Shown here: positions 34,388-43,658 of the stretch, piece by piece
Layout: each line of letters starts with the position of its first letter
Numbering within the stretch: the stretch's first letter is position 1
NCBI RefSeq assembly: GCF_900114845.1
Contig: NZ_FOUK01000001.1
Span: forward strand, 1,156,479-1,220,478
DNA length: 64,000 bases
Source: Pimelobacter simplex
GTDB taxonomy: Bacteria > Actinomycetota > Actinomycetes > Propionibacteriales > Nocardioidaceae
Direction of reading: 5' to 3'
Notes under the pieces: model-generated
What the model was told of the DNA's origin: nothing
What the model saw: only the letters and a program-made list of their open reading frames with translations
The model's database searches: none
Position numbers and translations under genes: made by a program

Positions 34388-35560
34388 TCAGCCGCGGCTG
34401 TCGAGCTCGTCCAGCCACTCCCGCACGGAGTCGTTGTGCTGGCCGAGGGTCGGGGGAGCGATGTGCTCCGCGCGGCCGCCGGCGTAGGCGTTGTCGTCGA
34501 AGCGCAGGGCCGGGCCGGGCAGCTGGACGGTGCCGAGGGTGGCGTGCTCGACGTCGATGAGCAGGCCCTGGGAGAGGGTCTGGTCCCAGCTGTAGACGTC
34601 GTCGAGGGTGCGCACCTTGCCGGCCGGGACGCCGGCGGCGTCGAGCTTGGCGAGGGCCTCCTCGGCGGTGAGGTCGGCGAGCACGTCCTCGACCAGGGCG
34701 ATGGTCTCGTCGCGGCGGGTGACTCGCTCGGGGTTGGTGGCGAAGCCGTCGAGGGCCGGGTCGATGCCGAAGGCGGTGGCGAAGGTCTGCCAGAGCTTCT
34801 CGGAGCCGCAGGCGATCTGCACGGGGGCGGACTTCGTCGCGAACATGCCGTAGGGCGCGATCGAGGGGTGGTGGCCGCCGGCCAGGCCGGGGACCTCCTT
34901 GGCGACCGTCCACTTGGTGCCCTGGAAGGCGTGGACGCCGACCATGCCGGCCAGCAGCGAGGTGTGGACGACGCGGCCGCGGCCGGTCCGCTCGCGCTCG
35001 TAGAGGGCCGAGACGACGCCGTACGCGCCGTTCATGCCGGCGAGCAGGTCGGCGATCGGGACGCCGACCTTGGTCGGCTCGGTGAGGCCGGTCAGCGACA
35101 TCAGGCCGCCCTCGCCCTGGGCGATCTGGTCGAAGCCGGAGCGCTGGGCCTCGGGGCCGTCGTGGCCGAAGCCGGTGATCTGCAGGACGATCAGGCGCGG
35201 GTTGAGCTCGTGGAGCCGCTCGACCGGGAAGCCGAGCCGGTCGAGGACGCCGACCCGGAAGTTCTCCATCAGGACGTCGGCCTGCTGGACCAGGCGCGCG
35301 AGCACCTCCTGGTCGGCGGCGTCCTTGAGGTTGAGGGTGATCGACTCCTTGTTGCGGTTGGCCGAGAGGAAGTACGTCGACTCCCGGTCACCCTCGGTGG
35401 GGTCGACGAACGGCGGGCCCCAGCTGCGGGTGTCGTCGCCGGTGGGGCTCTCGACCTTGATCACCCGCGCCCCGAGGTCGCCGAGCATCATCGCCGCATG
35501 GGGGCCGGCGAGTGCGCGCGTCAGGTCGAGGACGAGGACATCGGAGAGCGGGGCAGACAT
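34388..35560 (-). CDS. CaiB/BaiF family (type III) CoA transferase
   Basis: This 390-residue enzyme moves CoA between carboxylic acids. The family's conserved segments are VLDLTRALAGPHAAMMLGDLGA at the N-terminus and the catalytic Asp in VGVPIADLLAGMNGAYGV (about residue 170). Substrate cannot be read from sequence; actinobacterial relatives act on carnitine, oxalate, bile acids or alpha-methylacyl-CoA. It is followed upstream on the same strand by a MaoC dehydratase gene 85 bases away, suggesting a fatty-acid or branched acyl-CoA role. Confidence 0.9.
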   Translation of the reverse strand: MSAPLSDVLVLDLTRALAGPHAAMMLGDLGARVIKVESPTGDDTRSWGPPFVDPTEGDRESTYFLSANRNKESITLNLKDAADQEVLARLVQQADVLMENFRVGVLDRLGFPVERLHELNPRLIVLQITGFGHDGPEAQRSGFDQIAQGEGGLMSLTGLTEPTKVGVPIADLLAGMNGAYGVVSALYERERTGRGRVVHTSLLAGMVGVHAFQGTKWTVAKEVPGLAGGHHPSIAPYGMFATKSAPVQIACGSEKLWQTFATAFGIDPALDGFATNPERVTRRDETIALVEDVLADLTAEEALAKLDAAGVPAGKVRTLDDVYSWDQTLSQGLLIDVEHATLGTVQLPGPALRFDDNAYAGGRAEHIAPPTLGQHNDSVREWLDELDSRG

Positions 35561-35645
35561 GCGGCCACACTAGATGCCCGTCGGAGGGCCGGGTCATGGC
35601 AGTACTTGCCAAAGGCGCCCGGCCCCGACGGGACCCTCGTCTGCC

Positions 35646-36098
35646 TCAGGGAAGCAGCAGGACGACGGTCTCGGCGACCGCGGCCGGCTTGGCCTCGTCC
35701 TCGATCTCGATCGTGTGCCGCAGCGTGACCTGGTAGCCGCTGGCGAGCTCGGTGACCTCGCCGACGGCGACGGTGAGGCGGATCCGCTTGCCGACCAGGA
35801 CCGGGTTCGGGAACCGGACCTTGTTGACGCCGTAGTTGAGCTTCGCGCCGGGCGTCTCGAGGCTGAAGATCGACTCGCCGAGCCACGGGACCAGGGACAG
35901 GGTGAGGTAGCCGTGGGCGATGGTGCCGCCGAACGGACCCTCCTTGGCGCGCTCGACGTCGACGTGGATCCACTGGTGGTCACCGGTCGCCTCGGCGAAC
36001 TGGTTCACCCGCTCCTGGGTGATCTCGACCCAGTCGCTCGTGCCCAGGGTCTCCCCGGTGGCGGCGATCAGCTCGTCGAAGGTGGTGAACACCCGCAT
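35646..36098 (-). CDS. MaoC family dehydratase (R-specific enoyl-CoA hydratase type)
   Basis: This 150-residue hotdog-fold protein has the MaoC catalytic signature QFAEATGDHQWIHVDVERA, with the Asp-His pair, and FGGTIAHGYLTLSL. The size fits single-domain hydratases such as PhaJ or Rv0130-type enzymes that hydrate trans-2-enoyl-CoA. ATG 36098 has GGAGCAG upstream. It diverges from the adenosine deaminase gene with 42 bases between. Confidence 0.9.
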   Translation of the reverse strand: MRVFTTFDELIAATGETLGTSDWVEITQERVNQFAEATGDHQWIHVDVERAKEGPFGGTIAHGYLTLSLVPWLGESIFSLETPGAKLNYGVNKVRFPNPVLVGKRIRLTVAVGEVTELASGYQVTLRHTIEIEDEAKPAAVAETVVLLLP

Positions 36099-36140
36099 GT
36101 TCTGCTCCTGATGTCGTGAGGCCCGGCTAAGTTGGCGGTC

Positions 36141-37223
36141 ATGGAACCTACACGCGGCCTGCCGGACGACCTGCTGCGGGCGGCCCCCAAGGTCCTGCTG
36201 CACGACCACCTCGACGGCGGGCTGCGGCCGGCGACGATCGTCGACCTCGCGGCCGAGATCGGGCATGAGCTCCCCGAGACCGACGCCGACGCGCTCGCGA
36301 CCTGGTTCGCCGAGGCGGCCGACTCGGGCTCGCTGGAGCGCTACCTCGAGACGTTCGCGCACACGGTCGGCGTCATGCAGACCGCCTCGGCGCTGACCCG
36401 GGTGGCCCGCGAGTGCGTCGAGGACCTCGCCGCCGACGGCGTCGTCTACGCCGAGATCCGCTACGCCCCCGAGCTGCACGTCGAGTCCGGTCTCGAGCTC
36501 GAGGAGGTCGTGGCCGCGGTCCAGCAGGGCTTCGCCGAGGGCATGGCGGCCGCCGGCGACCGGATCATCGTGCGCCACCTGCTCACCGCGATGCGCCAGG
36601 CCGCGCGCGCCATGGAGATCGCCGAGCTCGCGATCGCCTGGCGCGACCGCGGAGTCGCCGGCTTCGACATCGCCGGCCCCGAGGCGGGCTACCCGCCCAC
36701 CCGGTTCATCGACGCCTTCGAGTACCTCCAGCGCGAGAACTCGCACTTCACCATCCACGCCGGCGAGGGCTTCGGCCTGCCGTCGATCTGGGAGGCCGTG
36801 CAGTGGTGCGGCGCCGACCGGCTCGGGCACGGCGTCCGGATCGTCGACGACATCAAGGTCGACGACGCCGGGGTCGCCCAGCTGGGCCGCCTCGCGTCGT
36901 ACGTGCGCGACAAGCGCATCCCGCTCGAGATGTGCCCGTCGTCCAACGTCCAGACGGGGGCCGCGCCGTCGATCGCCGAGCACCCGCTCAAGCTGCTCGC
37001 GTCGCTGCGCTTCCGGGTGACCGTCAACACCGACAACCGGCTGATGAGCCGGACCTCGCTGAGCCAGGAGTTCGGCCTGCTCACCGAGGCGTTCGGCTAC
37101 GGCTGGGCCGAGATGGAGTGGCTGACCGTCAACGCCATGAAGTCCGCGTTCATCCCCTACGACGAGCGCTACCGGCTCATCACCGAGACCATCAAGCCCT
37201 GGTACGCGGCTCAGGTCAGATGA
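36141..37223 (+). CDS. add: adenosine deaminase
   Basis: This 360-residue enzyme deaminates adenosine or deoxyadenosine. Zinc His-x-His is HDH (21-23), HAGE is at 206-209, and GHGVRI follows. The terminal metal/catalytic motif is NTDN at 296-299, where the family usually has S/N-TDDP. The rest (SRTSLSQEF) is conserved. ATG 36141 is preferred to a TTG nine bases upstream. It belongs to nucleoside salvage together with deoC and phosphosugar mutase genes further right. It converges with the C39-like gene, overlapping 8 bp. Confidence 0.92.
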   Translation: MEPTRGLPDDLLRAAPKVLLHDHLDGGLRPATIVDLAAEIGHELPETDADALATWFAEAADSGSLERYLETFAHTVGVMQTASALTRVARECVEDLAADGVVYAEIRYAPELHVESGLELEEVVAAVQQGFAEGMAAAGDRIIVRHLLTAMRQAARAMEIAELAIAWRDRGVAGFDIAGPEAGYPPTRFIDAFEYLQRENSHFTIHAGEGFGLPSIWEAVQWCGADRLGHGVRIVDDIKVDDAGVAQLGRLASYVRDKRIPLEMCPSSNVQTGAAPSIAEHPLKLLASLRFRVTVNTDNRLMSRTSLSQEFGLLTEAFGYGWAEMEWLTVNAMKSAFIPYDERYRLITETIKPWYAAQVR

Positions 37224-37734
37224 CGAACCAGAAGTAGTTCCAGCCGGCCACGCCGATCCGGTGGCCCGCCCAGTTCTCGTGCGGGACGCGGTCCGTCCGC
37301 CCCCGGGACGGGTCGAAGACCTCGATGCCGTCGCCGGTCTCGCCGACCGCGAGCACGACGTGCCGGGGGAGCAGCCGGCTGCCGACGTAGACGGCGACCG
37401 GGCGGCTGCGCAGCTGCTCGCGCAGGACGTCGCACCCGACGGCCGGGCGGGGCCGGACCATGACGGTGGCCAGGTGGTCGCCGGTCAGCGTGCGCAGCGC
37501 GTTGGCGACCGCCCACGGCGGTGTGCCGAACGCGCGCGGCCACGGCATCTGCAGCCGGTCGCGGGGGCTGCGCGACGACGTGAGGAGGCGGTGCTCCTCG
37601 GTGATCTCGGCCTTGCCGTCGCGGGGCCGCCAGTCGGTCAGCAGGGCGCGTGCGGCGAGGACGCTGGCCGCGCCGCAGCTGCGCCGGTCGGGCTGGCGCA
37701 GCGCGCCCGGGTCGAGGTCAGCCGGCCAGCGCAT
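37216..37734 (-). CDS. C39-like cysteine peptidase-fold protein
   Basis: This 172-residue protein has a papain-like C39 pattern: [20 protein letters not shown] (Gln and catalytic-type Cys at the start of a helix), then [23 protein letters not shown] (His and Asp). No signal peptide is visible, so it is probably cytoplasmic or exported by another route. It is translated after the kinase gene, whose coding end it overlaps by 17 nt. Possible roles are peptide cleavage or transglutaminase-like chemistry; not resolved. Confidence 0.68.
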   Translation of the reverse strand: MRWPADLDPGALRQPDRRSCGAASVLAARALLTDWRPRDGKAEITEEHRLLTSSRSPRDRLQMPWPRAFGTPPWAVANALRTLTGDHLATVMVRPRPAVGCDVLREQLRSRPVAVYVGSRLLPRHVVLAVGETGDGIEVFDPSRGRTDRVPHENWAGHRIGVAGWNYFWFVI

Positions 37735-38350
37735 GGTCGCCCTCCGCGGCGCCGTCGCTGAGCTCGGCGAACGCGCGGTCACCTGTCGTCACCCGGCAGC
37801 CGACGGCGGCCGCCCGCCGCACGATCTGGCGCTGGACGCGGGCCAGTGCGAGGCCGCGGCGGACCAGGACCAGCGGCGGCTTGCGGTGCTCGCGCAGGTC
37901 GCGGGTCAGCCGGCGCCAGAAGGTGACGACGGGGTGCTGGGTGACGCAGTACGCCGCCGCGAGGATCCCCGCCTGGCGGCACTCCTCGACGATCTCGGCA
38001 GCGAAGATCCCCTCCGCGCAGAACCGCCGCGCGCCGCCGAGGTCGAGCCGCTGGCTGCCGGTGCGCCGGCTCTCGGAGATCGAGTAGACCGGGACGTCGG
38101 CCGTGCCGGTCGCGCACAGGGAGCGGAGCGCGGCGAGGGCGTCCTCGTGGCTCCACGTGCCGGGGTGGTCCCAGTCGACGAGGCCGGCGTTGGCGCCGTC
38201 CTCGATGAGGGGCAGGCCGGGCGCGTCGCCGTCGCGGTAGAAGTCGTCGAGCCGCAGCGTCGGCCACCCGAACGCCTTCGCCAGGCGTCCGGCGAGCCGG
38301 GACTTGCCCGACCCGGACGGGCCGGCGAGAACGATCACGCGAGCGGTCAT
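37718..38350 (-). CDS. uridine kinase-like P-loop kinase
   Basis: This 210-residue protein has Walker A GPSGSGKSR near residue 9, a nucleoside-binding LRLDDFYRDG motif, DWDHPGTW and the RRxxRD-like segment FWRRLTRDLREHRKPP. This is the uridine/phosphoribulokinase-like fold. The family assignment is firm; whether the substrate is uridine, another nucleoside or pantothenate is not. It diverges from the dipeptidase gene with 30 bases between, and overlaps the following C39-like gene by 17 nt. Confidence 0.82.
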   Translation of the reverse strand: MTARVIVLAGPSGSGKSRLAGRLAKAFGWPTLRLDDFYRDGDAPGLPLIEDGANAGLVDWDHPGTWSHEDALAALRSLCATGTADVPVYSISESRRTGSQRLDLGGARRFCAEGIFAAEIVEECRQAGILAAAYCVTQHPVVTFWRRLTRDLREHRKPPLVLVRRGLALARVQRQIVRRAAAVGCRVTTGDRAFAELSDGAAEGDHALAG

Positions 38351-38380
38351 GGGGGTCGAGTCTGCCGTACCCTGCCCCGC

Positions 38381-39577
38381 ATGGGTGAGGGAGCGCGGCC
38401 GAAGCGCCGCTGGATCAAGATCATGTTGCTGTCGCTGCTCGGACTGGTGGTGGTCGGCGCGACCGGCTTCTTCACGTTCGCGCCGCGCATCGTCGAGAAC
38501 GGCCAGAACCGGATCGAGCCGGCGAAGCTGCCCGAGGTGAGCGCGTCGACCCAGGAGCTCCACGACTCGCTCGAGATCGTCGACATGCACTCCGACACCC
38601 TGATGTGGGACCGCGACATCCTCGACCGCTCCGACCGCGGGCACATGGACCTGCCCCGGCTCGAGGACGGCAACGTCGCGCTGCAGGTGTTCTCGTCGGT
38701 GTCGAAGTCGCCCAAGGGGCAGAACTACGACAGCAACACCGACGAGACCGACAACATCACGCTGCTCACCATCGCCCAGCTGCAGCCGCCGCGCACCTGG
38801 CGCTCGCTCCTGGAGCGCTCGCTCTACCACGCGTCCAAGCTGCGCGACGCGGCCAAGGACTCCGACGGCACGCTGCGCCTCATCCGCACCCGTGGCGACG
38901 TCGCGAAGCTCATCAGTGACCGCGAGGCCGGCACGAAGGTCACCGGCGCGCTCTTCTCGGTCGAGGGCCTGCAGAACCTCGAGGGCGACTTCGACAACCT
39001 CGACAAGCTCTACGACGCCGGCATGCGGATGGCCGGCTTCACCCACTTCTTCGACAACGAGGTCGCCGGCTCCATGCACGGCGTCGAGAAGGGCGGGCTG
39101 ACCGACCTCGGCCGCCGCGTGCTCACCGAGATGGAGCGTCGCGGCATCATCGTCGACATCGCCCACGCCAGCCACGACGCCGTCGCCGAGATGCTCGAGC
39201 TCGCCACCAAGCCCGTCGTCCTCAGCCACGGCGGCGTGCAGGCCACCTGCAAGGTCAACCGCAACCTCACCGACGACGAGATCCGCGGCGTCGCGGCCAC
39301 CGGCGGCGTCGTCGGCGTCGGCTACTGGGACGCCGCCGTCTGCGACCTGACGACGAAGGCCGTCGTCGACGCCATCGACCACGTCGTCGAGGTCGGCGGC
39401 ATCGAGACCGCCGCGCTCGGCAGCGACTACGACGGCGCGACCACCGTCGGCTGGGACACCTCGCACCTCGCCGCGATCACCCAGGAGCTCGTCGACCGCG
39501 GGTACGACGACGACCAGGTCGCCGCGATCATGGGCGGCAACACGCTGCGGGTGCTGCAGGCGACGCTGCCGGAGTAG
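38381..39577 (+). CDS. membrane-anchored dipeptidase (peptidase M19)
   Basis: This 398-residue protein has one N-terminal membrane segment (about 11-35) and a renal-dipeptidase-like metallopeptidase domain. Zinc-site residues are IVDMHSDTL (HxD), a Glu in LFSVEGLQN, and His residues in IVDIAHASHDA and VVLSHGG. Terminal SDYDGAT and MGGNTLRVL are also conserved. It would cleave dipeptides outside the membrane. No partner gene is adjacent. Confidence 0.92.
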   Translation: MGEGARPKRRWIKIMLLSLLGLVVVGATGFFTFAPRIVENGQNRIEPAKLPEVSASTQELHDSLEIVDMHSDTLMWDRDILDRSDRGHMDLPRLEDGNVALQVFSSVSKSPKGQNYDSNTDETDNITLLTIAQLQPPRTWRSLLERSLYHASKLRDAAKDSDGTLRLIRTRGDVAKLISDREAGTKVTGALFSVEGLQNLEGDFDNLDKLYDAGMRMAGFTHFFDNEVAGSMHGVEKGGLTDLGRRVLTEMERRGIIVDIAHASHDAVAEMLELATKPVVLSHGGVQATCKVNRNLTDDEIRGVAATGGVVGVGYWDAAVCDLTTKAVVDAIDHVVEVGGIETAALGSDYDGATTVGWDTSHLAAITQELVDRGYDDDQVAAIMGGNTLRVLQATLPE

Positions 39578-39595
39578 CGGGACGCGGCCGGGCCC

Positions 39596-40126
39596 TCAGC
39601 GGCGCAGCGCGGCGTCGAGCGCGGCCATCAGCACCGCCGGGCGGCTCCGGCCCGCGGGCGCCGGGGGATAGCGGCGCAGCACCTCGACCACCGTGGGCGT
39701 CGCGAGCGCGCGCGCCCGCTCGACGGCGGCGAGACCGGCGGCCGGGTCGTCGCCGGCGGCGAGCTCGGCGATCCGGGCGGCGTTGGCCGAGGCGCGGAGC
39801 AGGTGCGCGACCTGGTGCGCCTTCGCGATCGGGTGCAGGTACGCCGCCGAGGCGGCGTCGCCCGCGGCCTGGGCGGCGAGCCGGGCGGTCTCGGTGGGGG
39901 CGTCGGCGGCGGCCCGGTGGGCGTCCATCGAGGTGACCCGCTGGAGCCGGGTGCGGGGCGCGCCGCCGACGAAGACCCGGGCGGCGTCGAGGGCGGCGCG
40001 CGGACGCGGGTCGTCGGGGCACGCGGCCTCGAAGACCGGCAGCACCTCGGCCGCCGCGTCCGCGGCGTAGCGGGCCACGGCGCGGAGCTCGTCGAGCGTC
40101 AGCTCGAGGTCACCGCCGCTCGTCAT
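39596..40126 (-). CDS. putative immunity-protein-like (Imm5-type) helical protein
   Basis: This 176-residue Ala-rich helical protein has ELRAVARYAADAAAEVLPVFE and a CPDDPRPRAALDAARVFV segment, features of proteins annotated as Imm5-like putative immunity proteins. No cognate toxin is visible. It is the last gene of the deoC-aldehyde dehydrogenase operon and overlaps the DUF3099 gene by 17 nt, so a toxin-immunity role is doubtful here. No membrane segment. Confidence 0.68.
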   Translation of the reverse strand: MTSGGDLELTLDELRAVARYAADAAAEVLPVFEAACPDDPRPRAALDAARVFVGGAPRTRLQRVTSMDAHRAAADAPTETARLAAQAAGDAASAAYLHPIAKAHQVAHLLRASANAARIAELAAGDDPAAGLAAVERARALATPTVVEVLRRYPPAPAGRSRPAVLMAALDAALRR

Positions 40127-40355
40127 CGTCCCTGCCGTCCCCGTCGTCCCCGTCGCCGCCGAGTGCGCCCCGGTTCGCCAGGATCACCGCGACCGGCGGG
40201 ATCACGGCGGCGACCACGCTCATCGCCACCGCGAGCGGCGTCGAGAAGAGCCGGACGACGTTCCAGGCCAGGACGATGAGGACCGCGCAGGTCCCCATCA
40301 TCCAGAAGTAGACGCGCCGGCGCCGGGCCTGGCTCAGATCCCGATCGGGTGCCAC
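40110..40355 (-). CDS. DUF3099-like small membrane protein
   Basis: This 81-residue protein has two membrane segments (about 20-37 and 43-60) and an acidic Gly/Asp-rich tail. The YFWMMGTCAVLIVLAWNVVRL and SVVAAVIPPVAVILANRG segments fit DUF3099, an actinobacterial family of unknown function. GTG 40355 lies 22 bases inside the aldehyde dehydrogenase-like gene; a later start is possible. The end overlaps the Imm5-like gene by 17 nt. Confidence 0.75.
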   Translation of the reverse strand: MAPDRDLSQARRRRVYFWMMGTCAVLIVLAWNVVRLFSTPLAVAMSVVAAVIPPVAVILANRGALGGDGDDGDGRDDDERR

Positions 40356-41203
40356 ACCGTCTTCGCCTCGACGAACGCGGTCATCGCGGACAGGTCCGGC
40401 TCGGCGGCCCAGTCGGGCTCGGCAGCCGGGGCCCGGCGGACCCGCTTGAGGTTGTCGGCCGCCGCGACCTCGAGGGAGGTGGCGAGCTCGGTGTCGCCGG
40501 CCACGCCGCCGAGGTCGATGGCGTTGACGTCCATGTGGGCGGCGAGCCACGGGCCGAGGGTGGCGGCGTCGCCGGTGAGGATGTTGACCACGCCACCGGG
40601 GACGTCGGAGGTCGCGAGCACCTCGGAGAAGGTGACCGCCGGCAGCGGCCGCTCGTACGACGACACGACCACCGCGACGTTGCCGGTCACGACGACCGGC
40701 GCGACGACCGAGACGAGGCCGAGCAGCGACGACTCCTGGGGGGCCAGGACGCCGACCACGCCGGTCGGCTCGGGGGCGGTGTGGTTGAAGAACGGGCCCG
40801 CGACCGGGTTGGCGTTGCCGATCACCTGGGCGAGCTTGTCGGCCCAGCCGGCGTACCAGACGAGGCGGTCGACGGCGGCGTCGACCTGGCCGCGCGCGAC
40901 GGCCGCGGTGACGCCCTCGGACTGGCGCACCGCCTCCTCGAACTGGGGACGGCGGTCCTCCATGACCTCGGCGATCCGGTAGAGGATCTGCCCGCGGTTG
41001 TACGCCGTGCGGCCGGCCCAGCCCGCGGCCGCCTTGCGGGCGGCGACGACGGCGTCGCGGACGTCCTTGCGGGAGGCGAGGGCGGCGTTGGCCACGAACT
41101 TCCCCTTGCTGTCGGTGACCTCGTAGGAGTGGCCCGACTCGGAGCGGGGGAAGGCCCCGCCGATGTAGAGCTTGTAGGTCTTGCGCACGTCGATGCGGGC
41201 CAT
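40334..41203 (-). CDS. truncated aldehyde dehydrogenase-fold pseudoenzyme subunit
   Basis: This 289-residue protein covers only the N-terminal NAD-domain part of the aldehyde dehydrogenase fold (usual length about 480). The nucleophile Cys region is absent, and the catalytic Glu motif LELGG reads IDLGGVAGD. The protein is intact, not frameshifted, and ends with a normal stop. Its start overlaps the stop of the full-length enzyme (TGATG), so both are made together. I infer a non-catalytic partner subunit of the active dehydrogenase. A remnant of duplication is the alternative. Confidence 0.85.
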   Translation of the reverse strand: MARIDVRKTYKLYIGGAFPRSESGHSYEVTDSKGKFVANAALASRKDVRDAVVAARKAAAGWAGRTAYNRGQILYRIAEVMEDRRPQFEEAVRQSEGVTAAVARGQVDAAVDRLVWYAGWADKLAQVIGNANPVAGPFFNHTAPEPTGVVGVLAPQESSLLGLVSVVAPVVVTGNVAVVVSSYERPLPAVTFSEVLATSDVPGGVVNILTGDAATLGPWLAAHMDVNAIDLGGVAGDTELATSLEVAAADNLKRVRRAPAAEPDWAAEPDLSAMTAFVEAKTVWHPIGI

Positions 41204-42639
41204 CAGAGGTCAGCTCCCTTGAGGTACGCGGCGAGACCCTGGCGTCCGCCCTCGCGGCCGTAGCCGGACTCCTTGTAGCCACCGAACGGGCTGGCCGGGT
41301 CGAACTTGTTGAACGTGTTGGCCCACACCACGCCGGCGCGCAGCTGCGAGGCCATGTGCAGGATCCGCGAGCCCTTCTCGGTCCACACGCCCGCCGACAG
41401 GCCGTACGGCGTGTTGTTGGCCTTCTCGACGGCCTCGGCCGGGGTGCGGAAGGTCAGCACCGAGAGGACCGGTCCGAAGACCTCCTCGCGGGCGATCCGG
41501 TGGGCCTGGGTGACGCCGGTGAAGATCGTCGGCGGGAACCAGAAGCCGGACGACGGCAGGTCGCACGGCGGCGCCCAGCGCTCGGCGCCCTCGGACTCGC
41601 CGATGTCGGACAGCTCGCGGATGCGGGCCAGCTGCTCGGCCGAGTTGATCGCGCCGATGTCGGTGTTCTTGTCGAGCGGGTCGCCCACGCGCAGGGTGCC
41701 CATCCGCCGCTTGAGGCGGGACAGCACCTCGTCGGCGACGGACTCCTGCACGAGCAGGCGCGAGCCGGCGCAGCAGACGTGCCCCTGGTTGAAGAAGATG
41801 CCGCCCACGATGCCCTCGACCGCCTGGTCGATGGGGGCGTCGTCGAACACGATGTTGGCGGCCTTGCCGCCCAGCTCGAGGGTGACCTTCTTGTCGGTGC
41901 CGGCGACCGCGCGGGCGATCGCCTTGCCGACGTCGGTCGAGCCGGTGAACGCGACCTTGTCGACGTCGGGGTGGCCCACGACCGCCTGGCCGGTGCTGCC
42001 CGCGCCGGTCACGATGTTGACGACGCCCGGCGGCAGGTCGGCCTGCTGGCAGATCTCCGCGAACAGCAGGGCGGTCAGCGGGGTGGTCTCGGCCGGCTTG
42101 AGGACGACGGTGTTGCCGCACGCCAGCGCCGGCGCGATCTTCCAGGCCAGCATGAGCAGCGGGAAGTTCCACGGGATCACCTGACCCGCGACGCCGAGAG
42201 GCTGCGGGTTGGGGCCGAGTCCGGCGTAGTCGAGCTTGTCGGCCCAGCCGGCGTAGTAGAAGAAGTGCGCGGCGACGATCGGGACGTCGACGTCGCGGCT
42301 CTCCTTGATCGGCTTGCCGTTGTCGATCGACTCGAGGACGGCGAGCTCGCGGCCGCGCTCCTGGAGGATCCGGGCGATCCGGAAGAGGTACTTGGCCCGC
42401 TCCTTGCCCGACATCCGCGACCAGCCGCGGAACGCGCGGCGGGCGGCCTTGACGGCCAGGTCGACGTCGGCCTCGGAGGCCTCGGCGACCTCGGCGAGGG
42501 TCTCCTCGGTGGCGGGGTTGATCGTCTTGAAGGACGTGCCGCGGCCGTCGACGAACTCGCCGTCGATGAAGAGGCCGTAGGACGGCTTGATGTCGACGAT
42601 GCTCCGCGACTCCGGAGCCGGTGCGTACTCGAACGCCAT
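41203..42639 (-). CDS. aldehyde dehydrogenase, active subunit
   Basis: This 478-residue NAD(P)-dependent dehydrogenase is complete: GQVIPWNFPLLMLAWK, VAFTGSTDVGKA, the general-base Glu in TLELGGKAANIVF, and the nucleophile in FFNQGHVCCAGSRL. It lies between deoC and the truncated relative. deoC gives acetaldehyde from deoxyribose 5-phosphate, so I infer acetaldehyde oxidation in nucleoside catabolism, though other aldehydes are possible. It is 11 bases after deoC on the same strand. Confidence 0.92.
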   Translation of the reverse strand: MAFEYAPAPESRSIVDIKPSYGLFIDGEFVDGRGTSFKTINPATEETLAEVAEASEADVDLAVKAARRAFRGWSRMSGKERAKYLFRIARILQERGRELAVLESIDNGKPIKESRDVDVPIVAAHFFYYAGWADKLDYAGLGPNPQPLGVAGQVIPWNFPLLMLAWKIAPALACGNTVVLKPAETTPLTALLFAEICQQADLPPGVVNIVTGAGSTGQAVVGHPDVDKVAFTGSTDVGKAIARAVAGTDKKVTLELGGKAANIVFDDAPIDQAVEGIVGGIFFNQGHVCCAGSRLLVQESVADEVLSRLKRRMGTLRVGDPLDKNTDIGAINSAEQLARIRELSDIGESEGAERWAPPCDLPSSGFWFPPTIFTGVTQAHRIAREEVFGPVLSVLTFRTPAEAVEKANNTPYGLSAGVWTEKGSRILHMASQLRAGVVWANTFNKFDPASPFGGYKESGYGREGGRQGLAAYLKGADL

Positions 42640-42650
42640 TGTCTGAGCCC

Positions 42651-43634
42651 TCAGTCCAGGGTGAAGTAGTCGGGACCGCTGTAGCGGCCGGTGGTCATCT
42701 TCGTGCGCTGCATGAGCAGGTCGTTGAGCAGCGTGGACGCGCCGAACCGGAACCAGTCCGGGTCGAGCCAGTCGTCGCCGGCGATCTCGTTGACCATGAC
42801 GAGGTACTTGATCGCGTCCTTGGTGGTGCGGATGCCGCCTGCGGGCTTGACGCCGATCTGGACGCCGGTCGCCTCGCGGAAGTCGCGCACGGCCTCGAGC
42901 ATCACCAGGGTCACCGGCAGCGTCGCGGCCGGCTGCACCTTGCCGGTGGAGGTCTTGATGAAGTCGGCGCCGGCCAGCATCGCCAGCCAGGAGGCGCGTC
43001 GTACGTTGTCGTAGGTCTGCAGCTCGCCGGTCTCGAAGATCACCTTGAGGTGGGCGTGCGAGCCGTCGGCGCGGGCGCAGGCCTCACGCGTCGCGACGAT
43101 CTCGTCGAAGACCTGCAGGTAGCGACCGGCCAGGAAGGCGCCGCGGTCGATCACCATGTCGATCTCGTCGGCACCGTTGGCCACTGCGTCGCGGGTGTCG
43201 GCGAGCTTGACCTCCATCGAGGCCCGCCCGCTGGGGAAGGCCGTCGCGACGGCGGCCACGTTGACGGCGTCGCCGACGATCGCCTTGACGTCGCCGACCA
43301 GGTCGCCGTAGACGCAGACCGCCGCCACCGAGGGGCACGACGGGTCGGCCGGGTCGGGGCGCAGCGCCTTGCTGGCGAGCGCGCGGACCTTGCCGGGGGT
43401 GTCCTGGCCCTCGAGCGTGGTGAGGTCGACCATCCGGATCGCGAGGTCGAGCGCCCACGCCTTCGCCGTGGTCTTGATCGAGCGGGTCCCGAGCGCGGCG
43501 GCCCGCGCCTCGGCGCCGACCTGGTCGACGCCGGGCAGGCCGTGGAGGAACCGGCGCAGCGTCGCGTCGCTCGTGGTGACGTCGGCGTACGCCGCGAGTC
43601 CCGGTGCGGGACCGGTGGGGGCGGTGGTCGGCAT
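42651..43634 (-). CDS. deoC: deoxyribose-phosphate aldolase
   Basis: This 327-residue TIM-barrel class I aldolase splits 2-deoxyribose 5-phosphate into glyceraldehyde 3-phosphate and acetaldehyde. The Schiff-base Lys lies in FIKTSTGK, and the second Lys in VQIGVKPAGGIRT. It is longer than the E. coli enzyme (about 260), as in other actinobacterial forms, with an N-terminal extension of about 60 residues. First gene of the aldehyde dehydrogenase operon; diverges from a PH-domain gene with 24 bases between. Confidence 0.94.
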   Translation of the reverse strand: MPTTAPTGPAPGLAAYADVTTSDATLRRFLHGLPGVDQVGAEARAAALGTRSIKTTAKAWALDLAIRMVDLTTLEGQDTPGKVRALASKALRPDPADPSCPSVAAVCVYGDLVGDVKAIVGDAVNVAAVATAFPSGRASMEVKLADTRDAVANGADEIDMVIDRGAFLAGRYLQVFDEIVATREACARADGSHAHLKVIFETGELQTYDNVRRASWLAMLAGADFIKTSTGKVQPAATLPVTLVMLEAVRDFREATGVQIGVKPAGGIRTTKDAIKYLVMVNEIAGDDWLDPDWFRFGASTLLNDLLMQRTKMTTGRYSGPDYFTLD

Positions 43635-43658
43635 CTGCCCAGCATAGGGTTGGTAGCT

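Noticed and set aside
40334..42639. Frameshifted single aldehyde dehydrogenase split in two
   Set aside because: The upstream gene is already complete with Cys and Glu; the second starts again from the N-terminus of the fold, so it is a separate truncated paralog.
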